From assembly GCF_003807585.1 (NCBI RefSeq), contig NZ_RMBX01000015.1:186001-250000 (forward strand): a DNA stretch of 64,000 nucleotides. The letters are read 5' to 3'. Positions within the stretch are counted from its first letter, which is position 1, and the number at the start of each line of letters is the position of its first letter. Positions 34,980 to 44,915 of this stretch are shown piece by piece. Both the position numbers and the translations under genes were made by a program. The DNA is from Chitinophaga barathri. GTDB lineage: Bacteria > Bacteroidota > Bacteroidia > Chitinophagales > Chitinophagaceae. The notes under the pieces were generated by a model. That model ran no database searches. It saw nothing but the letters and a program-made list of their open reading frames with translations, and was not told where the DNA came from.

Positions 34980-37433
34980 TTATTGACCAAAATTTACTTT
35001 GATCGCATTATAACTATTTGGCACCACCACTTTTAATACCCCGCAACTGATCACAGGATTGGTTTCTCCCGTGGGATCGAAGCGGGATATGGGTTGTGTG
35101 AATGATGTTTTTCCTTTCTCGGCATTCACCTGTTTTCCTTCCACGGAAATATTTTCCTGCCCGGCAAACCCATGCAGGATCAGCTGGATGTTTTTGAACT
35201 TAGAAGCCAGCTTCCCACTTGCCTTTTCCAGCAATAGCACGCCCTCCTGCGGACGGTATGAAATGTTGCGCCGGAAATATCCTTCCTTTTCATAGTCGAA
35301 AGTTTCCCCATCATCTTCATAGTACATGAAATCGTTTGCAATATTGCCCTTATAAATGTGCAGGAACAGGGTATCGGAAGGTTTTTCCTTCGTGGTCTGC
35401 ACCAGGCTTTGCATGGGGATGATGCTGCTTTCTTTTACGTACACCGGTAGCGTGTGCATGCCGAGGGTCAGCATTTTTTCCTGACCGCCTGTTTCTTTGG
35501 TATCATCATACAGACTGTACCAGTCGCCTTTCGGGAAATATACGGGCGCGTATGCCTGTTTACTTTCAAAGGGCGCGATGAGAAATGCGGGGCCAAACTG
35601 GTACTCGTTCTGAAAACGCGTGTCGTACACTTTCGGGTCGTGCGTATCCGTGAGCGCGAGGGTGCGCATGAGCGGCAGGCCGGTCTGCGTGGCGTTGTAG
35701 AAGCAGGAATAAATGTACGGCAGCAGTTTGTACCGCAGGTTGATGTAGTTGCGGGAGATCTCCAGCACTTCTTCGCCATAGGCCCATGGTTCGGCGGACT
35801 TCGTGTTGATGCCGGTGTGGCTCCTGCAATAAGGCGTGAACGCGCCGATCTGTATCCAGCGGGCGTACAACGCGGGGCCGCCGTTGCCGGTGAACCCGCC
35901 GATGTCCATACCGGTGAAAGCGACACCGCTGAGGCCGAGGCTGTTCATGAGGCGTACGCCCAGCAGCATGTGATCGTCTTCCGCGCGATTGTCCCCCGTC
36001 CAGATGGCGGAGTAACGTTGCAGGCCGGCGTAGCCGGCGCGGGTCAGGATGAAGGGCCGTTCATTGGGCAGGGCTTCTTTCGCGCCTTCGTAGCTGGCGC
36101 GCACCATGGCAAGACCGTACACGTTGTGCGCCTGCTGGTGCGTAACAGGGTTACCTTCGAAATCGAACAACACATTGTCCGGCATACGCTGGCCCCAGGT
36201 GGCGATTTCGTTCATGTCGTTCCAGAGGCCTGAAACGCCGGCGCTGGTATAACTTTTCACCTGCTGTTTCCACCAGGCCCTGCCCTTGACGCTGGTGAAG
36301 TCCGGGAAGTGGCACCAGCCGGGCCATACCTGGCCGGTGTAGTTCTGCCCGTCGCTGTACTTGATGAAGATGTTGTCCTTCAGGCCGCTTTCATACGCAT
36401 GGTAGCCCTTTTCCACTTTGATGCCCGGGTCCACGATCACGGTGGTCCTGAAGCCGAGCTTTTGCAGCTGCGCGTTCATACCTGCCGGATCGGGGAAACG
36501 TTGTTTGTTCCAGGTGAAAAGTTTGTAGGCGTCCATGTAATGGATGTCCAGCGTGATGCCGTCCGCGGGCACCTGTTTTTCGCGAAGGGTCTGCGCAATA
36601 CGCATCACTTCGGCTTCGGGGTAATAACTGTAACGGTTTTGCTGGTAGCCGAGGCTCCAGAGGGGCGGCATTTTCATGCGGCCGGTTAGTTGTGTGTATG
36701 CTGAAACAATACCCGCTACCTGCGGGTGATAGATAAAGTAATAATTCATTTCCCCGCCGTTGGCGGTGAAGGACGAAAAGCGGTTGTTGCTCGCGCCGAA
36801 ATTAAAATCGCTGCGGAAGGTGTTGTCAAAAAAGATCCCGTAGCTGAGGCCGTGATGTATGCCGATGTAAAACGGGATGGTGGAGTAGATCGGGTCCTGG
36901 GTGACGGTGTAACCGTAGGCATCGGTGTTCCAGTTCGTATACGAACTGCCTTTGCGATCCAGGTTGCCGGTCTTTTCTCCCAGGCCTACAAAGCGTTCGC
37001 CTTCCTGCATGGTTTTGTAGGTGGTCACTTCTTCGCCTATCCAGCTGGTGCCCAGCCCGGGCTCATCCGCGCTGATCACTTCGCCGGATTTCGTATAAAA
37101 AGTAATGGAGAAAGGATCTTTGCCGATGCGTGCCACCAGCGAATCCGTTTCTATCCTCACTTCCTCCCCGTTCTGCGTCACCCGCGGCGTAAACGCCTGT
37201 GGCTGGCTGATAACGGCGTAGGAGAAGTCTTTTGCCAGCGGCTGCTTGTCCATTCTCACGCGGATCACGGAAGGACTATAAGCCGTGATCACGGCAAAAC
37301 TGTTTTGGGTGGTGATATTTACTTCCTGTCCTTTGATGTTCACAGCGGTTACCTTTCCAGGAGTTTTTACCGGCTGTGCCATCAGGGCCGCGGGGAGCAG
37401 CAGGCAGCAGTAAAGCGCTATTTTTCCTATCAT
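34980..37433 (-). CDS. GH31 family alpha-glucosidase-like glycoside hydrolase
   Basis: An 817-residue exported enzyme (signal peptide MIGKIALYCCLLLPAALMA). The N-terminal part holds beta-sandwich domains. The GH31 barrel has DGITLDIHYMDAYKLFTWNKQRFPDP, the nucleophile Asp in GLWNDMNEIATW, the stretch RPFILTRAGYAGLQRYSAIWTGDNRAEDDHM with the acid/base Asp, and FTGMDIGGFTGN. A DUF5110-like C-terminal domain follows. The W-x-DMNE form of the nucleophile motif favours alpha-glucosidase over alpha-xylosidase. Being third in the susC-susD-GH31 order, it probably trims oligosaccharides imported by the SusCD pair. Confidence 0.92.
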   Translation of the reverse strand: MIGKIALYCCLLLPAALMAQPVKTPGKVTAVNIKGQEVNITTQNSFAVITAYSPSVIRVRMDKQPLAKDFSYAVISQPQAFTPRVTQNGEEVRIETDSLVARIGKDPFSITFYTKSGEVISADEPGLGTSWIGEEVTTYKTMQEGERFVGLGEKTGNLDRKGSSYTNWNTDAYGYTVTQDPIYSTIPFYIGIHHGLSYGIFFDNTFRSDFNFGASNNRFSSFTANGGEMNYYFIYHPQVAGIVSAYTQLTGRMKMPPLWSLGYQQNRYSYYPEAEVMRIAQTLREKQVPADGITLDIHYMDAYKLFTWNKQRFPDPAGMNAQLQKLGFRTTVIVDPGIKVEKGYHAYESGLKDNIFIKYSDGQNYTGQVWPGWCHFPDFTSVKGRAWWKQQVKSYTSAGVSGLWNDMNEIATWGQRMPDNVLFDFEGNPVTHQQAHNVYGLAMVRASYEGAKEALPNERPFILTRAGYAGLQRYSAIWTGDNRAEDDHMLLGVRLMNSLGLSGVAFTGMDIGGFTGNGGPALYARWIQIGAFTPYCRSHTGINTKSAEPWAYGEEVLEISRNYINLRYKLLPYIYSCFYNATQTGLPLMRTLALTDTHDPKVYDTRFQNEYQFGPAFLIAPFESKQAYAPVYFPKGDWYSLYDDTKETGGQEKMLTLGMHTLPVYVKESSIIPMQSLVQTTKEKPSDTLFLHIYKGNIANDFMYYEDDGETFDYEKEGYFRRNISYRPQEGVLLLEKASGKLASKFKNIQLILHGFAGQENISVEGKQVNAEKGKTSFTQPISRFDPTGETNPVISCGVLKVVVPNSYNAIKVNFGQ

Positions 37434-37590
37434 CTGTCTTAGGTTTTTACAAAAAAGAATCCGGGGGCTGACTAAAAAGGGTACCCCCTCTCGGGGAGGT
37501 GATGGAGAGGAAATAGCGTTTATGCGATTCTCAGCGCCTTCATTTACCTTTTGGGTCAGCCCCTGGGATGATCTCCTGGGTAAGCAGGAT

Positions 37591-39141
37591 CTAATATCCG
37601 GGATTCTGTTTGAGGTTGGGGTTAACAGCCAGATCGCTTACGGGTATCGGGAAGAGCAGGTACCTTGGATTGTCGGTAGGTTTCAGCTGCCAGGGCAGCA
37701 GGAATTTGTTGAACCTGATGAGGTCCTGGCGGCGCCATCCTTCCCAGTACAATTCACGGCCGCGCTCATCCAGCAGGATGTCCAGCGTTACGGCTCCCAG
37801 TACGGTGGCTTTGCGTTTGGCGCGCAGCTCGTTCACGATCGGGAGGGCCAGGCCGGCCTGGCCGTTGCGGATAAGGGCTTCCGCTTTCATGAGCATCACG
37901 TCCGCGAGGCGGAAAAACACCCAGTCATTGTTGCCGTTGTTGCTATTGGAGCCGCCGGGGGTGACCATATCCGGGGGATATTTCACTACACGGATGCCTT
38001 TGATCTCAAGATCGTTGCCGCTTTCCTGCAAAGAAAGTTCGCGGGTGAAAGCAAGATTGTTGCCTTTACGGTCTTTGAGTGCGGTGCCATTTTTATCGAA
38101 TTGCTGGCCCACGAGCATACCTACGTGCAGGCCGGTGACCGGCGTTACGCTGGCGTAGGGGCCGCCGCGGCGGGTATCCACCGCTTCAAATTTGTCGTAA
38201 AAATCGGATACGGTAGAGAAGCCGTTCCAGCCGCCCGGCGTCTGGTGATAGTGCAGGGTGGGCGCCCAATGACAGAAAGCCGCGTTACCTCCGCGCACGG
38301 TGCTGAAGCCAGGGCCGTTCTGCTGGGTAAAGATGTTTTCTGTCCCGATCTCGTCGTTGTTATAAGCAAGGTTGTCCCAGTAATTGTTGGCGAGGGAATA
38401 ACGGCCGGAGGTGATGATCTGGTCCGAGAGGGTGATTACCTGCGTGAGGTCCGCCGCATCAAACGTAGGCTGCGCTGGGTTCAGGAACGCGCCTTTGTTC
38501 AGGTGCGTTTTGATCAGCAGCGTACGGGCAGCGTCTTTGTTCGCCACATAGGCGGCTACGCTGGCGGAGCGTTCGGGCAGGTCGGGTATGATGGCAGTGA
38601 GTTCAGCAATAATAAAACTCACCGCTTCCGCGCCTTTCAGCACTTTGGGCGCCTGGCGAAGGTCTTCGCCGGGCTCACGGAAAGGCACCTGGCCAAATGC
38701 GTCCAGTACGGAGAACATGGACAGGGCGCGGAGGAAACGGGCTTCGGCCGCCTGCTGTTTGGACGGGCGGAAGTTCAGTACGTTCGTGGCGGAGTATTGC
38801 AGCAGCAGCAGGTTCGTGAAAGTGCCGCCGATGATCGGGTGCTCGGCCGTCCAGGAGTGGGTTTTGAGCGAGCGCCACTGACCATTGTCATCCCAGTCGC
38901 CGCCGCGGGTGGGCGCCACCGCTTCGTCTGACGGCATTTCCTGCAGGGCCCAGAGATTGCTCTGGTCCTGGTAGGGCAGTTGTAATCCGTCGTAAGCGGT
39001 TTTTAAAAGGGATGCTACCTGTATCACGGAGTCCGCCTGGCTTCTTTCGAGGGTGGAGCCCAGTTTTTCGTCCAGCTTGGTGCAACTAACCAGCGTGAAG
39101 CCGGTGAGCGCGAGCATTGATATTTTTTTATAGAAATTCAT
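37591..39141 (-). CDS. SusD/RagB family nutrient-binding outer-membrane lipoprotein
   Basis: A 516-residue lipoprotein with lipobox FTLVSC (Cys20), followed by TKLDEKLGSTLE. The tetratricopeptide-like helical core includes LLQYSATNVLNFRPSKQQAAEARFLRALSMF, and the C-terminal motif YYWEGWRRQDLIRFNKF corresponds to the conserved E-x-RR-x-DLIRF. It forms the lid over the SusC transporter and binds the glycan. It starts 27 bases after susC and lies 157 bases upstream of the GH31 gene. Confidence 0.95.
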   Translation of the reverse strand: MNFYKKISMLALTGFTLVSCTKLDEKLGSTLERSQADSVIQVASLLKTAYDGLQLPYQDQSNLWALQEMPSDEAVAPTRGGDWDDNGQWRSLKTHSWTAEHPIIGGTFTNLLLLQYSATNVLNFRPSKQQAAEARFLRALSMFSVLDAFGQVPFREPGEDLRQAPKVLKGAEAVSFIIAELTAIIPDLPERSASVAAYVANKDAARTLLIKTHLNKGAFLNPAQPTFDAADLTQVITLSDQIITSGRYSLANNYWDNLAYNNDEIGTENIFTQQNGPGFSTVRGGNAAFCHWAPTLHYHQTPGGWNGFSTVSDFYDKFEAVDTRRGGPYASVTPVTGLHVGMLVGQQFDKNGTALKDRKGNNLAFTRELSLQESGNDLEIKGIRVVKYPPDMVTPGGSNSNNGNNDWVFFRLADVMLMKAEALIRNGQAGLALPIVNELRAKRKATVLGAVTLDILLDERGRELYWEGWRRQDLIRFNKFLLPWQLKPTDNPRYLLFPIPVSDLAVNPNLKQNPGY

Positions 39142-39168
39142 GATCGTAGTTTTTGAGTGAATAATGGA

Positions 39169-42120
39169 TTAGAGGGATACGCTTACGCCGAGGATGATAT
39201 TCCTTGCCGTTGGGTAAGGGGAATATTCGATGCCGAATGAATTCACGCCGTTGATGCTTTTATCCGTATTCACTTCCGGATCGAACCCACTGTAATTGGT
39301 GATCACAAAAAGGTTTTGGCCGGTGAGGGAGATATTTATGTTTTTGAAGGTTTTGCCGATGCTGCCGAGGCTGTAGCTGATGGTGGCGTTCGTGAGTTTC
39401 AGGAAGTCGCCATTTTCGATATAACGGGAAGAGGTGGTGATCGGGTTCGCGAGGTTCTCGTTATTGCCTTTCAGTGCGGCGGCGATGTTGCGGGAAGAAA
39501 GGTTGTTCACCGGCAATACGGTATTGGCGGTGTTGTTGTAGATATCCTGCCCGAATGCGCCGTTGAAATTAACCGCTACGTACCATTTTTTGTAGGAAAG
39601 GTCTGTGCTGATGCCGAGCAGTTGTTTCGGGTTGGGATCGCCCATGTAGTACATGGTGTTGCCATTGTCCGCATACTGGGCCAGGCCGTCTTTGTCCAGG
39701 CCTTCGTATTTACGCACGTAAAACACGTTCAGCGGGTGGCCGTTTGCAAAACGCTGCACGGTGGCGCCTGTAACGCCCTGGCCGCTGATGGCGCCGGTGA
39801 GCACGTCCGGCCCGGTGTAGTTCTGCAATTCGTTGCTGATAAATGTAGCGTTTACGCCGATGCCCCAGTTGAGGTTTTTGCCGCGGATGATGTCCCCGCG
39901 CAGGGCTACTTCCACGCCTTTGTTCGTGATGTCTCCCGGCATGTTGATCCAGAGGTTGGATGCGGGGCCGGGCACGATGGCGGTGTAATTGAAGAGGAGG
40001 TCGGTGGTCTTTTTGTTAAAATAATCCACGCTACCGGTAAGCCTGTTGCCCAGGATCGCGAAGTCAAGACCTGCATTTATCTGGTTTGATTTTTCCCATT
40101 TCAGGTCAGGATTGGCCACGTTCACTTGTCTTGCGCCACCCGCGCCGGCCAGGGCATATTGTTCCTGCGCCGCGCCGGCGGGGAATTCCTGGTTGCCGGT
40201 GATGCCCCATCCGAGGCGTAATGCCAGGTTCTGGAAGAAGGTGCCGCCTTTCATGAAACCTTCGCTGCTGATGTTCCATTTAGCCGCGAAAGAAGGGAAA
40301 TAACCATAGCGGTTGTTTTTCCCGAACTTATTGGACCCGTCCGCACGCATGGTGGCGGTAACGAGGTATTTGTCGTGCAGGTTCGCCGTAACCCTTCCAA
40401 AGATGGATTGCAGTTCAGACTGCGGGTTCACGAAGGAAGAAATAAAGGTATTGCTCTGCAGGGCGTTCTGGAGGATGCTGGTGTAAGGCAGCGCGTCCGT
40501 GGTAAAGCCGAGCGCGCCCAGGTCCACTCCCTGGTAAGCAAAATCCTGGTATTCATAACCCACCACTGCATTCAGGTTGAAGGCGGTGGAGAGCTGTTTG
40601 TTATAGCTGAGGGTGTGGGTGAACAGTTTGGTGGTCAGTTCCGCGTTGCCGTAATAGGCCTGGCCGAGGCCTTCCACGCCGGGGATGGTGATGTATCCTT
40701 TCATTTCCGTACGGCGGATACCGGTCTGGCGGTTGATGGAAAAGAGGAAACGGTATTCCAGGTCGTCCGTGATCTTGAAGTAGGGGCTGATGCTGCCGAG
40801 GATGTAAGAGATATTGGGCTTATCGTCCCATGCTTCGGACATGGCGATCGGGTTGATGGCGGAGTTGCCTCCCAGCTGGTTGAACGAACCGTCCGCTTTG
40901 TAGAGGGGCACGGTAGGGTTCCACTGGAGGGCCTGGCCAATGAGGCTGCCCCTGAAATCGGCGTTGTTGCTGATGGGCGCCAGTTGTTCAACCGTCTGAG
41001 CTGCCATCAGGTTAAAGTCGAGACCGAGTTTTTTGCTTTCCAGGAATTTAAACTGCCCGGAGAGGTTGCCGGTATATTTTTTGAGGCCGGATTTGCGGAC
41101 AATGCCTTCCTGGTTCATGAGGCCGAAAGAAGCGCGGTAACGGGCGTTTTCGGAGCCGCCGCTGATGCCCAGGTTGAAGTTTTGCGTGATGCCGGTGCGG
41201 GTGATGGCTTTCATGCCGTCTTCATTGGCGCCGCCGTCGCCGCTGGTTAAGTTATAGGATTTGAGTACGTCGCGGAACTCGTTCGCATCCAGCACTTTCA
41301 GTTTTTTCATGATGCTGGACATGCCTACGGAGTAGTTAAAGTCCAGTTTTGCGGGCCCTTCGGAGCCTTTTTTGGTGGTGATGATAATTACGCCGTTAGA
41401 ACCGCGGGAGCCGTAAATGGCGGTGGCGGAAGCGTCTTTCAGCACGTCCATGGAGGCGATGTCGAAGGCGTTCACGAAGTTCAGCGGGTTAGCATCCGGG
41501 GTGATGCCGAGGCCGTTCGCATTGATGTTTGGCCGGGCTACGCGGCCGTCCAGCGGTACGCCGTCTATTACGTACAGCGGCTGGTTGCCGGAGCGTACGG
41601 AAGATACCCCGCGGATGCGCACGGTGGTGGCTGCGCCGGGGGCGCCGCTGGTGTTCACCACCATAAGGCCGGCCACTTTACCCTGGATGAGTTGATCGGG
41701 GGCATTGGCGATGCCTTTGTTAAAATCTTTGGCTTTCAGGGATGCTACGGAGCCGGTGAGGTCCTTTTTGCGGGCGGTGCCGTAACCCACCACTACCACG
41801 TCTGTAAGGGTGGTGTTTTCCGTTTGCAGCACCACATTTACTTCAGAGGTGTTGGCGATACTTACCTCCTGCTGGGTGTAGCCGATAAAACTCACGAGGA
41901 GGGTGGTGGCGGAGGCAGGGACGTTGAGTTTGAAGATCCCGTTGTTGTCCGTAACGGTGCCGGTGGAAGTTCCCTTCACCTGGACGCTGGCGCCGATGAT
42001 GATCTCGCCCCTGTCGTCTGTGATTTTACCGGAAACTGGTTTTGTCTGGGCCAGGACTTCTGTCGCAAGAAAGATCAGCGGACAGAAAAGCAGCGCTTTT
42101 AGTAGTCGCATTTTGGTCAT
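39169..42120 (-). CDS. SusC/RagA family TonB-linked outer-membrane transporter
   Basis: A 983-residue TonB-dependent transporter. The signal peptide ends in FLATEVLAQ, then a CarboxypepD_reg-like domain (GKITDDRGEIIIGASVQVKG, about 28-105), the TonB box region with VVVGYGTARKKDLTGSV, the plug (about 115-230) with IRGVSSVRSGNQPLYVIDGVPLDG, and the beta barrel ending in a C-terminal strand (NIILGVSVSL). It has no extra N-terminal signalling domain, so it is regulated by the separate protein upstream rather than by an anti-sigma factor contact. A good promoter lies 80-110 bases upstream. Confidence 0.96.
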   Translation of the reverse strand: MTKMRLLKALLFCPLIFLATEVLAQTKPVSGKITDDRGEIIIGASVQVKGTSTGTVTDNNGIFKLNVPASATTLLVSFIGYTQQEVSIANTSEVNVVLQTENTTLTDVVVVGYGTARKKDLTGSVASLKAKDFNKGIANAPDQLIQGKVAGLMVVNTSGAPGAATTVRIRGVSSVRSGNQPLYVIDGVPLDGRVARPNINANGLGITPDANPLNFVNAFDIASMDVLKDASATAIYGSRGSNGVIIITTKKGSEGPAKLDFNYSVGMSSIMKKLKVLDANEFRDVLKSYNLTSGDGGANEDGMKAITRTGITQNFNLGISGGSENARYRASFGLMNQEGIVRKSGLKKYTGNLSGQFKFLESKKLGLDFNLMAAQTVEQLAPISNNADFRGSLIGQALQWNPTVPLYKADGSFNQLGGNSAINPIAMSEAWDDKPNISYILGSISPYFKITDDLEYRFLFSINRQTGIRRTEMKGYITIPGVEGLGQAYYGNAELTTKLFTHTLSYNKQLSTAFNLNAVVGYEYQDFAYQGVDLGALGFTTDALPYTSILQNALQSNTFISSFVNPQSELQSIFGRVTANLHDKYLVTATMRADGSNKFGKNNRYGYFPSFAAKWNISSEGFMKGGTFFQNLALRLGWGITGNQEFPAGAAQEQYALAGAGGARQVNVANPDLKWEKSNQINAGLDFAILGNRLTGSVDYFNKKTTDLLFNYTAIVPGPASNLWINMPGDITNKGVEVALRGDIIRGKNLNWGIGVNATFISNELQNYTGPDVLTGAISGQGVTGATVQRFANGHPLNVFYVRKYEGLDKDGLAQYADNGNTMYYMGDPNPKQLLGISTDLSYKKWYVAVNFNGAFGQDIYNNTANTVLPVNNLSSRNIAAALKGNNENLANPITTSSRYIENGDFLKLTNATISYSLGSIGKTFKNINISLTGQNLFVITNYSGFDPEVNTDKSINGVNSFGIEYSPYPTARNIILGVSVSL

Positions 42121-42201
42121 AACGTAGTATTTAGAGAATTTTTAGGATAAGTACAGTGGGTGGAATACTGTACGTGGAATCATTTTTTGGTTGAACAGTA
42201 T

Positions 42202-42232
42202 CAAAGTAAACGGGTATAACAGTGGCGGCAAA
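42202..42232 (-). promoter_or_regulatory. Bacteroidota-type promoter of the susC-susD-GH31 transcript
   Basis: On the minus strand TTTG (42229-42232) and TACTTTG (42202-42208) are about 20 bases apart. The susC start lies about 80 bases downstream, leaving a leader in which transcript control is possible. Confidence 0.65.
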
Positions 42233-42345
42233 TTAGTATGGGCTAATTATAGAAATTATCAAGCTCATCCGCTGGTTGTCTCGACTTAAATCATTGATGT
42301 ATAAAGAGTTGTTGATATATATAAATATTCGTAATATAGGTTGAT

Positions 42346-43938
42346 TTATATCTTAATTTGCATGATCCGGTCTTCAAATTCGTCGTTTGGGAGGGTGGAT
42401 TTGTTCCGGATGCGGGTTTTATAGGCGTAAATGGTGTTTACGGAATATTCGAGGATGCGGGCGATCTTTTCGTTTTCGGAGATGCCGATGCGGATGAGGG
42501 CGTAGATGCGGAGGTCTGTGTTGAGCAGTTCGTTTTCTTTGAGGTGTATGCGGTCTTCTTCTTTAAAGAAGGAGTTGAATTCGGTGACGAAGTTCGGGAA
42601 GATGCGGAGGAAGATGCGGTCGAAGTTGTGGAAAAGCTCTTCCCTTTCCTGTTTGATATTGATATTGTTGACGATATAGCGGATCTCGGCGTATTTGTGA
42701 TCGGTGAGGCGGCTGTCCACCTGGGTTTTCAGTTTTTCGATCTTGTCTATAAAGGCGGAGGCGATATGGAAACAATAACCGATGTATTCTTCCTTTATCT
42801 TATTGGATTCCAGTAGTTTGTCGTTGATTTCCTGCTGGCGGATGTGTGCTTTGGTGATGATATCCTGGGCATTTTTCAGTTTCCTGAACTGTTTGAAGAT
42901 GATAAACGACAGTACGACTGAGGCCAGGAGCATAAAAATGGCGATGCCGAGGTAGACGAACAGCCGGTTTTTCTGGCTTTCCACAGTATTGAAGCGTTCC
43001 CCTTCGATGATGGGGAGGATGGCGCTTACCTGTACTTTACGCTGGCGGGCGCCGTAGAAAGTGGCGTCTTTGATGGCTCTTTCGATATAATGGGAGGCAT
43101 TTTTCACGTCGCCGGTCTGGAAAAGGATGGAGGCGAGGTTAAAAGCCGCGGTGGTTTCTTTGATGGAGCCTTTGGCATCCGCCATGGCGGACTGTGCCAG
43201 CAGCTCGATGGCTTTGTCGTATTCCTTTTTCGCCACATATATGGAGCCGAGGTTTGCCTTGATCATGGCCTGCTGGTGGTAAGTGAGATCCAGGGCGAGG
43301 CAGCGGCCCAGGTAATACTGGGCGGAGTCCATCTCTCCCATTTTGAAGAACTTGTACCCGAGGCAGCTGAGGCGTTCGAAATGGTTTTCGGGGTACATAG
43401 CGGCGGCGGAGTCGGTGAAGCGGTTGGCTTCCCGGAGGTATTGGGGGGAATAATGGCGGTCGTTCACATAATCGGCCAGGTCGTAATAATACCGGCGCAT
43501 GAGCACATAATATTCAGCCCGCATGGAATCCGGGAGGTGGCGGATGCGGAGGGTGTCCATGACGGCGGCCGTTTCGCGGAACATGCCGGAGGACAGGAGG
43601 ATGAAGCCCAGCTTGATATTGGCGTACGCCATGCGGTTGGGATCCTGCATTTTGTCGGCGATGGACCCGAGGAGGAGGGCATAGGCGAAGGCGGAGTCGT
43701 AGTTGAAGGCTTTATAGGCTTCGTACAGTTTGAGGCAGGCCGAGTATTTTTGTTCAGGCAGCCGGGCGTTGTGAAAGGAAGCTTTGAGGGTATTCAACCG
43801 GGCATATTTCAGCGCATCGAATTCCGCGGTTTTTTCGAGGGTGATATTGAGTTGATGCAACGTGCTGTCTTTACCGTGCAGGGCGGAGGCCCTGGCATTT
43901 GTGAAAAGCAGTAGCAGGGTGAACAGGATCCACTTCAT
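42346..43938 (-). CDS. SusR-like membrane regulator with DUF6377 domain
   Basis: A 530-residue protein. A signal peptide or N-terminal anchor (about 1-18) is followed by periplasmic TPR-like helices (20-325, for example MIKANLGSIYVAKKEYDKAIELLAQSA), a membrane helix (about 328-350, LFVYLGIAIFMLLASVVLSFIIF) and a cytoplasmic C-terminal part with a LuxR-like helix-turn-helix (IGISENEKIARILEYSVNTIYAYKTRIRNKS). This is the layout of DUF6377/SusR-like regulators that control adjacent SusCD operons. It lies directly upstream of susC on the same strand, 225 bases away. Confidence 0.85.
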   Translation of the reverse strand: MKWILFTLLLLFTNARASALHGKDSTLHQLNITLEKTAEFDALKYARLNTLKASFHNARLPEQKYSACLKLYEAYKAFNYDSAFAYALLLGSIADKMQDPNRMAYANIKLGFILLSSGMFRETAAVMDTLRIRHLPDSMRAEYYVLMRRYYYDLADYVNDRHYSPQYLREANRFTDSAAAMYPENHFERLSCLGYKFFKMGEMDSAQYYLGRCLALDLTYHQQAMIKANLGSIYVAKKEYDKAIELLAQSAMADAKGSIKETTAAFNLASILFQTGDVKNASHYIERAIKDATFYGARQRKVQVSAILPIIEGERFNTVESQKNRLFVYLGIAIFMLLASVVLSFIIFKQFRKLKNAQDIITKAHIRQQEINDKLLESNKIKEEYIGYCFHIASAFIDKIEKLKTQVDSRLTDHKYAEIRYIVNNINIKQEREELFHNFDRIFLRIFPNFVTEFNSFFKEEDRIHLKENELLNTDLRIYALIRIGISENEKIARILEYSVNTIYAYKTRIRNKSTLPNDEFEDRIMQIKI

Positions 43939-44002
43939 ATTAATTCTGGCTGCTATAAAGATATCAGAAATAGGGATGTTTAGAAAAAAAGTTGAAATAG
44001 AT

Positions 44003-44032
44003 TTTGCGGAAATAAAATTTTGTCTATTTTTG
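44003..44032 (+). promoter_or_regulatory. Promoter of tRNA-Asn
   Basis: TTTG (44003-44006) and TATTTTTG (44025-44032) are separated by 18 bases, fitting the Bacteroidota consensus. The tRNA starts 46 bases downstream. Confidence 0.75.
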
Positions 44033-44077
44033 CAATCCCAATTTGCGATTGAGATTCAATAGTGAAGCGGGAAATCT

Positions 44078-44151
44078 TCCTCCTTAGCTCAGTTGGTTAG
44101 AGCATCTGACTGTTAATCAGAGGGTCGTTGGTTCAAGTCCAACAGGGGGAG
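44078..44151 (+). tRNA. tRNA-Asn (anticodon GTT)
   Basis: A 74-base cloverleaf. The acceptor stem pairs TCCTCCT (44078-44084) with AGGGGGA (44144-44150), discriminator G. The D arm is AGCTCAGTTGGTTAGAGC. The anticodon stem TCTGA/TCAGA encloses CTGTTAA with anticodon GTT at 44112-44114. The T arm contains GTTCAAGTC. The CCA end is not encoded. It marks the left border of the AT-rich restriction island. Confidence 0.96.
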
Positions 44152-44161
44152 CGGAGAAACG

Positions 44162-44193
44162 AAGCCATGGCATTTTGCTATGGCTTTTTTATT
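44162..44193 (+). terminator. Terminator after tRNA-Asn
   Basis: AAGCCATGGC pairs with GCTATGGCTT (one bulge) followed by a run of T. The rest of the 287-base gap (44152-44438) shows no gene or repeat that I can support. Confidence 0.75.
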
Positions 44194-44438
44194 TGATGAT
44201 GTTAAGCGAGTTAACATCAATTTTGTTCAGAGATTCTCTCATGGCAAATGCAATACAAGAATAGTTACCACCATATCTGATTGGCCCTTAATTTTACATC
44301 GGGTAGCCACCTGAATTCCAGTTCCGCATACTTCTAAGTAAAAAATATTTGCGCCTTATAGATGGCTGGTTATTTGCGATAGCCGTTATAACAGCGATCA
44401 GTAGTTTATAATCTTTTATTGCAATAAGTTATCTTCTT

Positions 44439-44855
44439 ATGGATGTACATGATAAAGCAACACGAGCCTACAACATGAGTCGAATAAAAGGGCAGAATAC
44501 AAAGCCTGAAATGCTTGTACGCAAATTCCTTTTTAGCAATGGACTGCGTTACCGGTTGCATGTAAAGGAGTTGCCGGGCAAGCCTGATATCGTGCTGTCA
44601 AAGTATAGAACCGTAATATTTATTAATGGCTGTTTCTGGCACGGGCATGCAGGGTGTAAATACTATGTAGTGCCTAAAACAAGAACAGAGTGGTGGCAAC
44701 AGAAAATCAATGGGAATATTACCAACGATGAAAAGGCAATACATCTTCTTGAAAAAAACGGATGGAGAGTTATAACAGTATGGGAATGTGATTTGAAAAA
44801 GCAAAATCAGGAGGTTACGTTAAAGGCCTTGTTACAAGCAGTCATTATAAACTAA
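44439..44855 (+). CDS. vsr: Very short patch repair (Vsr) mismatch endonuclease
   Basis: A 138-residue Vsr enzyme that nicks 5' of the T in T:G mismatches made when 5-methylcytosine deaminates at a methyltransferase site. Diagnostic motifs are RAYNMSRIKGQNTKPEMLVRKFLF, the metal-binding Asp50 in LPGKPDIVL, FINGCFWHGHAGC (zinc Cys and catalytic His region) and KTRTEWWQQKI. Its presence supports the neighbouring methyltransferase being a 5-methylcytosine enzyme. It is the first gene of the R-M operon, about 60 bases upstream of the methyltransferase gene. Confidence 0.95.
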   Translation: MDVHDKATRAYNMSRIKGQNTKPEMLVRKFLFSNGLRYRLHVKELPGKPDIVLSKYRTVIFINGCFWHGHAGCKYYVVPKTRTEWWQQKINGNITNDEKAIHLLEKNGWRVITVWECDLKKQNQEVTLKALLQAVIIN

Positions 44856-44915
44856 TTTTTTTAGTCTCCCAATTTTATAGATATTTGCGACATATTGTCA
44901 AAATTTAACCCAGCG

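Noticed and set aside
37522..38931. A 469-codon open frame antisense to the SusD gene
   Set aside because: No domain and no start context. SusD on the opposite strand is unambiguous.
40375..41250. A 291-codon open frame antisense to SusC
   Set aside because: It mirrors the TonB-dependent barrel. Composition is that of a shadow frame.
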